Under the pieces are notes generated by a model. That model was not told where the DNA came from and did not search any database. It saw only the letters and a list, made by a program, of their open reading frames with translations. The translations under genes were made by a program, and so were the position numbers. From Diospyros lotus (Eukaryota > Streptophyta > Magnoliopsida > Ericales > Ebenaceae): a stretch of DNA of 64,000 nucleotides. The number at the start of each line of letters is the position of its first letter. Position 1 is the stretch's first letter. The DNA lies in NCBI RefSeq assembly GCF_014633365.1, contig NC_068346.1, positions 33,915,191 through 33,979,190 on the forward strand. Reading direction: 5' to 3'. Positions 1-10,509 of this stretch are shown piece after piece.

Positions 1-757
1 AGAAGTTGATATCAATCGGTTCTTTAGAGGATGACCTAGAATTAAGCCAACAAATTTGGGAGTATCCAATTGAACAACAAGATGAAATTCAATGAGCTTG
101 TATCTAGATTTCTCCATATCAATGTAGGCTTTCAAAGTATCCAAAATTGGGACCAAAAAAAGCATGAAAGGACCTTATGAATCAATCTCAACATTTACAG
201 AGAATGCTTCAAAAGTTCACTTCTCAACAAATTAAAAACAATTGCTTATAGTTTAAGGCATCACTTCATGTAACTATAGTTCAAGAGTGTGCTTTTTGAG
301 GTCATAATGAAAGGAGGATTCAAAGAATTGTGGGAATTTTCTTGAGATGTTAAATATTTTGGCATCATATAGTGACAAAGTTTCAAAAGTTATAATGGAA
401 ATACTCCCCACAATGTTACTTGCTCATCTCTACAAATTCAAAAAGAAATTTTACATGTTTATTCAATGAGAGTGAAAAAGGCAATTCGTGAAGAAATTGA
501 TGATGCTAAATTTTCTATAATTATTGATGAAGCCCAAGATGAGTTCAAAAGGAAATAGATGGCTATTGTTTTGAGATTAGTGGATAGAGATGGGTTTGTT
601 AGATAACTTTTTTTTTTTATCTTGTTCATGTTCGAGATACTTCAACATCAACAATAAAAGAAAAAATATTTTCATTCATTTCTAATCATAAGTTAAATGT
701 TTAAAATTAATATCCAAGGGCAAGGATATGATGGTGCAAGTAAAATGAGGAGTCAAT
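1..757 (+). pseudogene. hAT transposase pseudogene (ZMYM1/TTF-like), upstream part
   Basis: Left-truncated and broken. Conceptual translation in shifting frames gives blocks typical of the plant hAT transposase family often annotated as TTF-type or zinc finger MYM-type protein 1-like. In order they are an N-terminal QDEI block near 88, DLMNQSQHLQRML near 174, an IIIDEAQDE block near 520 (family: VDEARDE), MAIVLRLVDRDGFV near 561 and QGQGYDGASKM near 718. Several stops and frameshifts interrupt them, so no protein can be made. The reading resumes after the LTR at 758-1859, and the two parts join in frame if the LTR is ignored. The family assignment rests on motif order recalled from plant homologues. 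Confidence 0.8.
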
Positions 758-1859
758 TGTTGTTGCCAAAATACAACAATTAAAATTTGTGATGTGGGGT
801 CCACTCGAGCTCGGTGTCGGGTGAAGTTAGGTTGCCGTAAGAGATGTTGCTTCAAGGGAGGTTGCCGTTAGGATGCTCGCCGCAAGGATTTGCCGCTAGT
901 TTTCGTCACTAGCTTTCGCCACTAGCTCTCATCACCAGCTTCGCCACAAGGTTCGCCACAAGCTTTTCCGCTAGCTTCACCACAAGCTTTTCCTCTAGCT
1001 TCGCCACGAGGCTTCGCCACAAGCTTCGCCGCTAGCTTCGCCACAAGGTCTTGCCGCTAGCTTTGCCACTAGCCTTTGCCACAAGCCTTTTTGCCACTAG
1101 CCTTTGCCACAAGCCTTTTTGCTACTAGCCTTTGCCACTAGCCTTTGCCACAAGCCTTTTTGCCACTAGCCTTTGTCACAAGCCTTTGCTGTCGCCGCAA
1201 GGCTTTACCCTCGCCGCTAGGTTCGCCGCAAGACTTTACCCTCGCCGCTAGGTTCGCCTCAAGACTATACTTTCGCCGCTAGGTCCGCTGTTAGGTCCGC
1301 CGCAAGGATTTGACCCCTGTTGATGCTCAAAAAATGTGTTAGAAGACTCGCGGGAATCTTTCCCGCGAAGACCCTCCGATGCCAAAGTCAGTCTCGGATC
1401 CCAATGATTACTCACGAAAATAGTAAAAGTGTATTCAAAGTGACAAGTTTTACCGAAGTTGGAAGTCCCCGTTAATGTCCTGTAGCTGGGTATTTATAGG
1501 GCACGATTCTCAAGGGTGGCTGGTGTCGACACGTGGCGGTTGTTGAATGGGTCAGAGCCAAGCCAAAAAGGTGGGGGAGGCTGCTACGATGCGCCCACGG
1601 GGCAGCGGGGCCTCGCAACAGTATGCCTTGCAGCCAGCACTGCCGCAAGGCAGCTGCTTTCCTCGCGGCTCGCGGCGCGCGGCCGCGAGGCTGGGCCTTG
1701 CGGCAAACAGCCGCGAGGCTGCTGTGCCTCGCGGCATGCAGCCGCGAGGCTGCGCGAGCCGCGAGGCTGCCAGCTGGCGGCAACAATTGCCGCCAGCTTT
1801 CTTTAATTTTTCTTTTCCTTTTTTGATTTTCTTTTACCCCTTTTTTTCATGGCACTACA
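758..1859 (-). mobile_element. Solo LTR inserted in the hAT pseudogene
   Basis: The segment begins TGTTGTTGCC and ends GGCACTACA, so it has the TG...CA ends of an LTR. The 5-bp sequence TCAAT flanks it directly at 753-757 and 1860-1864. Read on the minus strand it has a TATA box (TATAAATA, 1491-1498) and then a transcribed-looking leader with a GGAGGGTCTTCGCG core near 1366-1379. A block of roughly 20-bp tandem repeats lies toward its 3' end. No second LTR, primer-binding site or coding region accompanies it, so it is read as a solo LTR left by recombination. It is probably Gypsy-like from the leader motif; that part is inference. Confidence 0.85.
840..1300. repeat. GC-rich minisatellite inside the solo LTR
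   Basis: Degenerate tandem units of about 20-28 bp are built on GCCGCTAGCTTCGCCACAAG, with variants such as TTTTGCCACTAGCCTTTGCC near 1080-1160. They lie downstream of the LTR promoter on the minus strand. Unit length and sequence drift along the array, which suggests slippage. Confidence 0.8.
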
Positions 1860-2960
1860 TCAATGGAATAGGCTACAAGCTTGGGTTTGTAAAGAGTACC
1901 CTTATGCTTATTATGTTCATTGCTTACAATTGACATTAGTGGTTGCATCTAAAGAAGTCATCCCTATCTATCATTTTTTTACAAAATTAACTTCTTTGGT
2001 CGCTATTATTGGTGTTTCATGCAAATAAAATGAAGAATTGATTGTTGCATAAGTTGCTAAAATTGCTTATTTGATTGTCATTGATGAATTGAAACATATA
2101 AAATGACTCAATCAAATTCTACAATTTGGACATATATACTTGTTGGAGTTCTCATCACTTGAAGTCTATTTCTAGTTTGACAAAGTTCTTTAGTGACAAA
2201 AGTGTAGTTCTACTTGGGATTACCACCCTTGTGCATTCTCCCGCCGCTCGTGCTCTCGATTTTGACAAATGAGATAAATCACAGGAGGAGACTTTGCCTC
2301 ACTGCGCAACGCAAGAAATCAAACCCACGATCTACTAGTGCGAATCCTACCTTATCGTGGCTTAACTACTTAATCTGTGTCATGGGAGCAAAGTTTAATT
2401 ATACTTAATATCATTGATGATGGGATAACTTTAATGCCACTATAGATTTCCAACTATAAGAATTGAATTGTAGATTTAGTGAGCACACAATGGAGTTACT
2501 CATTCTTAGCTCAGATTTAGATCCACCTAATGGACATATATAAATCTTTCAATTTGTTTGATGATGGAGTAATTTTATCCACAAAATTTTACTAATCATG
2601 AAAAGTTATAATTGAGAATGCAACTTCAACACTATCAAAACTTGCAAGGACTTCTGATTTCCAAAATTCGTTAATTATTTCTTATTTTTGGCAATGGTTC
2701 GTGAAGCTTAGGAAAACACTAAACTATCCACTTATTTATAGATTAATTATACTCATATTTACTCTTTCAAATTCTACTGTGATAATAGAACAATAATTTT
2801 CAACTATAAATATTGTAAAAAAAAAATAGATTGCATAGTAAAATGGAAGATGATTTCCTCTTCGACTCTTTGATCATATACATTGAGAAAAAAATCGAAT
2901 ACAAATTCCATTATTGATGATTATTTTTACTTGAAGAAACGTTGGGCCCCACTTTGTAGA
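1860..2960 (+). pseudogene. hAT transposase pseudogene, downstream part with dimerisation domain
   Basis: This continues the copy broken by the LTR. An in-frame stretch reads from WNRLQAWVCKE through YPYAYYVHC near 1900, matching the family's LQALFLKD...AYYVHC block. LVVASKEVIPIYHFF follows near 1936, then a WSSH block near 2150 and a SEHTMELLILSSDLDP block near 2480. The C-terminal hAT dimerisation region is clear: PLIYRLIILIFTLS near 2738, INIVKKRLHSKMEDDFLFDS near 2805-2865, YIEKKIE near 2877, and a final KKRWAPL near 2935-2957. About 150 residues between the WSSH and MELLIL blocks are missing, replaced by unrelated sequence around 2215-2470. Many stops. Non-functional. Confidence 0.78.
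2215..2390 (-). repeat. Possible tRNA-derived SINE remnant
   Basis: A GC-richer island replaces part of the hAT reading. On the minus strand a tRNA A-box-like AGTTAAGCCACGATAAGG is followed by a B-box-like GGGTTTGATTTC at SINE-like spacing, then by a non-tRNA body. I see no poly(A) or duplication, so the call is tentative. Confidence 0.3.
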
Positions 2961-4179
2961 GTCATTTCTCATACGAATGAGCACCCTAACACTTGTGTAG
3001 TATGTAAGATGAGACTAAATACACATTCATTTGTGTAACTGTTGGTGTAAGTTGAGTTAATTCCTTGAAGCATGAAGGGATATTCAAGGATATGTGTTTG
3101 TTGTCTTGTTTTGGCTAAGATAAACTTTGAGAGTAAGCAAAGTGTAAATTATATCTCAGAATTCATATCAAGCCTGTTTATAGCTTCATGTGTTAAGTTA
3201 CTTGCGATAGTACCTTTGTGGTCACTGGACTAACATTCATACGATGTTGAGAGTAACATATTCTAATGAGTGGGATCTCCATCGTAGCATATATACATAT
3301 AACATGTATTTTTTGTTGATTGTCTTAGGAAAGTGACAAGATAGTTCTATTTTTATCACTATGTGAGACCCTAAAACCATGTCTTTTGATCTAGAGTCAT
3401 TTTACAAAGTTTGAGACTAGATTTGACTACTTTTAGGATGTCATTCAATGGCCAAAAATACAAAGGCTATACGAAATATGTCTAAAAAAGTGGTCGAGTC
3501 GAAAAACAAATTAATCTAGTCTAGATTATAGAAAATATTATCTGAAATCACAATGAGTGAATTGTGTAGCCCATTTCTCAGACAATTATCCTTTTGTGTG
3601 ATACTCATGAGTACAAAAGTTCATAATGGTGATCAAATGTTGTTTAGAGTTGGTCTTTTAAGGGTTGAAAAGCATTTGATTGATGTGACATTATCTAATG
3701 CATAGACCATATTACCCGTCTTGCATGCTGTATTATATCATCTTAGGTGGTTGTTTGATTTAATGTTTTATTCCATTCCTTATTATCGAGGCCCCACATT
3801 TCATTTCCTTCAAATGTTGATTTGAGCAAGGAGAATTTTTCTTGTCCCATGTGTACAAGTACGTGATGATATGATCATTTGATTATATACTAGATTGCAC
3901 CCACGTGAAAGACATGAGTTATTTAGAATTTAAACCTAATGGTGACTAGGTTAGAAGTCTTGTATTTATCATGAGTGATAAATACTTATTTCCTAATAGA
4001 GAAGAACTTTGATTGATTAAAGGGTGAATATTTTCCCATAAATGTATGCCTTGGTGTGTCATATGAAATACAAAAAATATATCAAAATATAAATTCTCTT
4101 TTGTTAAGCTCAAGGGTAAGTAAATACAATTTTGATGATAATAAAAATATTTTTATAATATAAATATATTTTTTTCTCA

Positions 4180-4625
4180 TATAAAAAGTAAATTTATTTT
4201 GAATTAAAAGTGGGTATAAAGAGTAAATTTATTTTGAATTAAAGGTGAATTGTCTTTAGACATATTTTCTTGTTTTAATTATTTATGTCTCAAAAACTTA
4301 TCTTTGAATTTTTATTTATTGATAAATGTATTTCTTACTTGTGCAAAAAATATATTTATTTTGAATTAAAGAAGAATTACTTTTAGATATTTTTTTTTTC
4401 ATACAAAAAAAAAATTTATTTTGAATTAAAAAGAAATGGTTTTAGACAGGTTTTTTCTTACACATACAAAAAGTAAATTTATTTTAAATTAAAAGAGAAT
4501 TATTTTTAGACATATTTTCTTGTTTTAATCATTTATGTTTCAAAAGTTTATATTTAAATTTTCAAATCTTGATTTCTAATGCAAAAAGTAAATTTATTTT
4601 AAATTAAATTTAAGACATGTTTTCT
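4180..4625 (+). repeat. Degenerate tandem array around an AGTAAATTTATTTT core
   Basis: The core AAAAAGTAAATTTATTTT followed by GAATTAAA or AAATTAAA recurs near 4186, 4222, 4345, 4412, 4468 and 4586. It is often followed by a TTTTAGACATATTTTCTTG segment. Spacing is irregular, so this is a decayed array of AT-rich units of mixed length. Confidence 0.6.
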
Positions 4626-6044
4626 AATTGTTTGAGAAAGCCTAAACATTTTTTGAATTTTGATACACTTGGACATACATCACTACATTCATGGCTAGTG
4701 GCATTAGATGGGTTGCATCATGTACGTTCAGGGATGGCTATGGCTTTTTGATAACATGATGGCCTGCAGGGGTGATTGCAACACCCTGACGTCACTACCA
4801 TCGAGTTACTTCACGACATACTGCATAATGCATTTGCACGCACCTCCAATATTGAGTTATCCACTTAGATATCATTATCTAACTTGAGTGTTTCATACCT
4901 CTAGAACATTCCACATTCCAGGTGCAGCAAGTGTTTCAAGTACTCGGGAGCAAGCAAAGGAAAAGAGGAAACGACTACCTAATATTTCTCTTATTTTGTT
5001 ACGTTCAAATAAATCAAGTTGTTGTAATCAAACTACTAAATGACCATTTAAATCTACTACCAATTTTTATTCGGGTGTCTTGTAAAATCAACTATTTATA
5101 CTGAGATACTAAGAATTGAAGCGTGGTAAGCTTTCAAGTAAATTCGGGGGTATATCTATGTTCTTGTTCCAAAGAAAAACAATATACACAGAACCATTTG
5201 TATTAACTACCATTTTGTCCTTAATTTTGGAAGTTCATATTTACGATAATATCATGTATGTATTACCTCATTTATTCAAGTCCTTTAAAGAATATCCTTG
5301 AAATCACCACCTAACAAATAAACACGTTCTCTCAGAAAGTAAAATCCTTTTTCGTGATATCATTATGATTACTTGAATACGTAAAACATGGAATAACAAG
5401 AAAGACCAAAGCACAGGCTGCAACGTATTCTTCTTGAAAATTACAAGTTTATATCTCATATTTATCTAATACATTCCTAACACACTTCTCCAGATTTGAA
5501 ATTTAAAAACATTTAAATACCATAAGGAAGTGGGAAAAACGTTAACGAGTCAATTAATGCCTCCTATATTTAAATTTTAAAACTAATGCGTTAAAATCAA
5601 TTTTGGAATTTATGGGGCATTACAATTTATATGCTTGTTTTGATAATTTTCAAAAGAGTTTTATATCTTTACTTCGTTTTTATACTTGTTTTCACTTTAA
5701 ATGTGATTAATTAGAATCCGTCGAGAACTCATTTATACCCCAAATTTGAAAACTTTGCAAAATTGAAGTTTGAAGTTCAAAAAACCCCTAAAAAATATTA
5801 CATCTTTAACCATAGAATGACACCACTCAAGTTGATTAATTAGGACTTAAAAAATTATCAAGAACTGTGACAGAAAGTTGAACATCATGGCAGCTTTAAG
5901 GAGAAGTTTCGTTTAGGGTTTAGGATTTACAAATATGATGATTCTGTTTAACTTTAGAAAATATTTTTTAATTTTATATTTAAGGATATCTTAGTTTTTA
6001 TGTTTCAAAAAGTCATAGTATAAGCTCACAAATGTTTCTCTAAG

Positions 6045-6137
6045 CATTTGTTTGGTGACTAATCGGGTGTTAGTATTCCAAATATTAAGATATTTGTTTG
6101 GTGAGTAATTGGGTGTTAGTATCCCAAATATTAAGAT
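6045..6137 (+). repeat. 46-bp tandem duplication
   Basis: Two adjacent copies begin ATTTGTTTGGTGA and end CCAAATATTAAGAT, with three or four differences. This is a simple local duplication in gene-free DNA. Confidence 0.85.
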
Positions 6138-7325
6138 AAATGAAGATCGTGAGTTCTAATTTGAAATTTAAGCCGATTGAAGAGATTTTCTCTTATATTT
6201 ATATATATATTTTTTATGTTAGAAGGAATATAAATATATAATGGTAGTTTAGATCTATTTTTTTTTATTTCTTTTCAATTTTGATTATATTGTGCAGTAT
6301 GCCTAACATAAAATATAGACGTTTTAAGGTTTTTTAAATGAAATTCTTACTTATAGAAAAAAAATGTAATAGTATTCTTTTTTTAAAAAAATAAAAATAT
6401 TACTACTATTCACCCATGCACCTGAATAAAGTTAAAATCTTATAAGTTTAAAATAAAAATATGACTTTAGAGACCTGAGAAATTTTCTAAAGATAATCTA
6501 CAAGTCTCAAGTGTCATTTTCGAATTGCTGACAAGATTTCGTAGAAATAAAGAAAAAGGATCCAAATTTTAGGTAAGTTTCTATTTGATGGAAGACAATC
6601 TAACTTTACTTTTGTAAGGTGACAATAAGTAAGCCTTTGTTATTATCTATTAATTTAATTATTTAATAATTTTTCTATCCTGTGTTAGCTATATTACTAA
6701 GTCGAATTGTATAGTAAAATTGTAAGAGCCCATTCTCAGATATTCTCAAATCACTGGAATATCTAACAATTCTATCTTGTTCTCATTACTTGTCGTCACA
6801 AAAGTCAAATAGGCCTCGTATTCATGTCGCACCAACTTCTCTGTCTTCATTACTAAAACCATTACTATGAATGCACCAAAATAAAATGAGCAAACATATT
6901 TCTCCTTGAATAAAAATATTAAAAAAAGTTTCGACGGTGCATCATGCACTGGTCACGATTAACCAGAGGTTTAGATAGAAACGAGTTCAAAAGAGATTAA
7001 GCCAAAAAACAGCCCCCTCCAAAAAAAATAATAATAATAATAAAAGAGGGTCCAATTTTTGAATGTTTTTTGGTTAAAATTTTGAGTTTCTTATTTTTAA
7101 TTGCATTCACTGGAGAAAATCGACAAAGAACTAAACTCTAGGCAAGCATGCCAGTCGAGTATAATAACACACAAAGTCTTTGCTACACTACATGGAACCT
7201 ACTAATAGATTTTAGTTTGCAAATCATCCTTTGTAGGATATATGAGTTGAGTGCACATTTTAGGGCAGTTTTTGTTTTTAATTTTTTATTCTTAATTTTA
7301 AAAGATAAAAATTGAACATATTGTT

Positions 7326-7775
7326 TGTAGACACCTTAGGCGAATCTTACATCGATCATGCAAAGGGAGAGAACTAGACATATAAGTGTAGAGAGTGTTT
7401 TACATAGTGACGCAAGTTTTGGGATTAAATCCTAGACCGACAAAATCGAGAATTTGTTGCAATCTGAACTGGACAATATATTACTATGTGAACCTTGGTC
7501 GTTACAGAATGGTATCAGAGCTGACCCCTAAGTCTCTGAGCGTGGTGGTGGGGTAAAACCTCAGTAAGAAAGTTGAGTCCCTAAGGGGGTGTGTGTAGGC
7601 ACCTTAGACAAATCCCACATCAACCATACAAAGGGGGGAGAACTGAGCATATAAGTATAGATGGTGTTCTACATAGTAACATGCGTTTTGAAATTAAATT
7701 CCAGACCGATAAAATCGGGGATTAGTTGCGATCTGAACCAGATAATACGTTGCTATATGCACCCCAGTCGTTACA
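7326..7775 (+). mobile_element. TRIM: miniature LTR retrotransposon, complete structure
   Basis: Two direct LTRs, 7326-7506 and 7594-7775 (181 and 182 bp), both begin TGTAG and end GTCGTTACA. Directly after the first LTR is TGGTATCAGAGC (7510-7521), the primer-binding site matching initiator methionine tRNA. A purine-rich CTAAGGGGG (7581-7589) precedes the second LTR. The 5-bp duplication TTGTT flanks the whole unit at 7321-7325 and 7776-7780. The interior is under 90 bp and codes for nothing. By eye the LTRs differ at about a fifth of positions, so the insertion is old. I do not see the 5S-rRNA-like signature of Cassandra. It depends on proteins of another element. Confidence 0.92.
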
Positions 7776-8069
7776 TTGTTCGATAACGTTAATGTTTGTT
7801 TTTAGACCCATGGATTGTTAAATTGACCCGATCCAGTGATCTATGGATTGGTTCTAATCAAGTTAAACTAACTTTAGTGAAAAAATTAGTTGTGATTATT
7901 AAGCATCCATGTGAGTGAGATTGAAAAGTGAGAGTGAAAATAAGCTTTTTGTGTCTTTAAAATTTAATTTTTTTTAAAAATAAATAAATAATCAAATAGA
8001 AGCCAACGCTAGCTGCTACATACAAGCAAGTTTACTATAACTTGGATCAGTAGTTAAGAAATATGAAAA

Positions 8070-8795
8070 CACTATAATAAATTTTAGATTAAGAGGCATT
8101 TAAAAATATCTTAATAGATAGTTTATTGGGACATTTTAACTATTAAGACATTAATAATAATATCGCATGTAATTGTGTCCAAAAAACGTATTGAGGCATT
8201 TACAAATGCCTCAAAAATAACTATAAATTTAAGTTTTTTGCGATACTTAAAAATGTCTCAAAAATCACTTTAAATTTATTCTTCACATCCTCCACAAGGT
8301 GTTCTCTTAAGTCCAACTTACCCCTCCCCTCCCCTCAACTCGAACTCTAAACATTTCATTCTTCTTGCACGCACGTCTACACATCATTTTATTAATATAT
8401 GTGTCTATATTACTTTTATAGTATTTCTAAGTTTTATTAAAATTATTCTATTGGAACACTTAAAATTTGTCTATTAAGGCACTTCATTAAAGTGTCTAGT
8501 TAGAATTATTTTAATGGGCATCTCAAAAATTCTGCCATATTAGATTTGTCTATTAGGACATTTTATCGTCGTGACTCATTATAATTATTTTATTGGAACA
8601 CTTTTTTAAATTGTGCCTTAAAATGATATTTTATAGGTCAGTTAGATTTGTTTATTAGGGCACTTAATTATTGTGCCTCGTTAGAGTTATTGTATTAGAG
8701 CACTTTTTTAAATTGTGTCTTAAAATAGTATTTTAGAGGATACCTTTTAAAAATACCCTAAAAAAGATGCTTAACAAATCATTTTTATTATAGTA
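8070..8795. mobile_element. Non-autonomous CACTA (En/Spm-like) element
   Basis: The left end is CACTATAATAAA. The right end, reversed, is TACTATAATAAA, with one change in the first base. The 3-bp sequence AAA lies directly outside both ends (8067-8069, 8796-8798), as expected for CACTA. Subterminal motifs recur inside (GAGGCATTT near 8090 and 8193; TTAGGGCAC/TTAAGGCAC and GAGCACTTTTTTAAATTGTG near 8470-8720). There is no transposase. TSDs of A-only sequence in AT-rich DNA are weak evidence; the ends and repeats carry the call. Confidence 0.7.
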
Positions 8796-8798
8796 AAA

Positions 8799-9417
8799 TT
8801 ATGGAATTTATTGGAACTACTTAAGTAAATAAAGGTTATCAATATTTGATCACAACTATCCATTTTTAATGCAATAATTGTACCATAAAAATATACAAGA
8901 ATATATATGTATAAAAAAATAAGGATGGTCTGCCAAAAACAGTTAGGAGGGCCATGGCCATGGCCCTTCTCTGTCATGCTGTATCTGCCACTTCTCAATT
9001 GGTTTTGGGGATGTTCAATTCGTTTAAGCTTAGGCTAACTTTGGAAGTATTATCATTATTCTCTTGAGGTGGAATAAGATGAGAACTTGACCATCTATCT
9101 AGCTTGTTGGGAAGTGGCTGGCTGCAATCAGGGCAGGCGCAAGATGAAAGATTAGGAGATCCCAACATATATATGTCCTGTCCTAACACAACAACGTAAA
9201 TTATTTTATATTTTATAAGTGAATTATTTATCCCAAAAATACAGATCTTTTAAACTTTAAGGATAGTCCTAATTAAAGAAAAGGACATGTGACCCGTCAA
9301 AACTAGGGAACAACGTTGTTTTAGGTTCAGTTTTGAACAACGTTTGTCTTTGCTGAGAGAAAGAAATGAAATGATTGTCAAAAGACAGAAGAAAAGAATG
9401 AATGTGCGTGCGTGCGG

Positions 9418-9455
<38 letters not shown>

Positions 9456-9990
9456 GAGAGAAAAGAAAAGAAAAGAACGAGAGAATTGTATATTTGTATC
9501 TCTTCTTCTAGAAGCCTAGGACTAGGCAAGGTGCATGCCCTTCTTTCGAGAAGATAGATACATATATTCTTTTAATAACAATTACAATAATTATGAATAT
9601 TTATTGACATTGAGCGTTCTCAATGAAAGAGGAATTGATTGTAAATGTCAAATCACTTAGAATCACAACCCACAGAATGAAGAATAAGTGGTAATTAAGG
9701 AAATGATAGCCGTAGTTAAATCTGGTTTTTGATGATTTAGGAATAGATTGTAAATGTCAACCAATGGGAATGAATTTTATTGAAATTGCTACAACGAGCC
9801 AATCCCTTGCCAGCAGACAGCAGATAGCAAGAGGACCAGGGTTGATGATCAGAGCCGTATAATTGGGCTCAGTAATTTGGATTGGATGGTGAAGATTGCA
9901 CCGCCACCAATCCATAAGACCCTTCCCCCGTATCCATCAACCCAGGTTCAACGTTTCCAGCACTCCCTGCTAGTCTCCGTCAATATTCAA
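8799..9990. other. Upstream region of the GRAS gene, with a TG/AG microsatellite
   Basis: No gene is recognised. A (TG)n(AG)n microsatellite occupies about 9417-9455. The last few hundred bases before 9990 are more GC-rich and probably hold the promoter and transcription start of the GRAS gene, but I cannot place a TATA box with confidence. Confidence 0.5.
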
Positions 9991-10002
9991 GAAACAACCC
10001 CT

Positions 10003-10045
10003 CCCTCTCTCTCTCTCTCAGGTCTCTCTCTCTCTCTCTCAGGTA
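10003..10045 (+). promoter_or_regulatory. CT-rich 5' leader of the GRAS gene, possible 5'UTR splice donor
   Basis: Two CT-dinucleotide runs each end in CAGGT. The second (CAGGTATTTC, about 10041) looks like a good 5' splice donor. Related plant GRAS genes often have a 5'UTR intron. An acceptor such as TACAAGCAG near 10133 would suit, but the choice cannot be fixed without transcripts. Confidence 0.45.
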
Positions 10046-10509
10046 TTTCATCTTCCTTTCAATCAATATAATACTGGATAGATATATGAATATATTTATT
10101 TGTATGTCTTTGCACATTTCTTTATACAAGCAGAGCTATTTATTTATTTATGGTTTTCATCTAGGGTTTTGTGGGCTTGAAGTCTTTTGCTTGGCTGCTA
10201 AGTCTTATAGGACGAAAATATGATCTCAAAACTGGAGCCGATGGTGGTGAATCTTTGTGGGCTTTTAGAATTTCATCTGTTTGTTGCCTTTGGTTGTTGC
10301 TGAAGATAAACTTGTGCTTCTTGACCCATTTTTACGGTCCCTTTGATTCATCTTATTTGTTTTTGGGCTTGAATTCTGGGTTTTTGATAAATAAAGTTCG
10401 TAGCTTTCAGAATCTTACTTTCTGAACAAACAGTAAGATTGGGGAAGAGAGATACTTGGCAAAGAGTCTGTTGGGTTCTTATTCAAGGTTTTGGGCATAA
10501 TCATTTTGG

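Larger units (their letters stand above)
2961..7320. other. Gene-free AT-rich interval
   Basis: I see no coding region, RNA gene or well-bounded transposon here. Open frames are short and lack recognisable composition. Two local repeat structures are listed separately (4180-4625 and 6045-6137). Confidence 0.6.

Noticed and set aside
1516..1933. Several overlapping open frames up to 128 codons on both strands
   Set aside because: They lie within the GC-rich part of the solo LTR, have skewed Ala/Arg composition, and open in many frames at once because stop codons are rare in GC-rich DNA.
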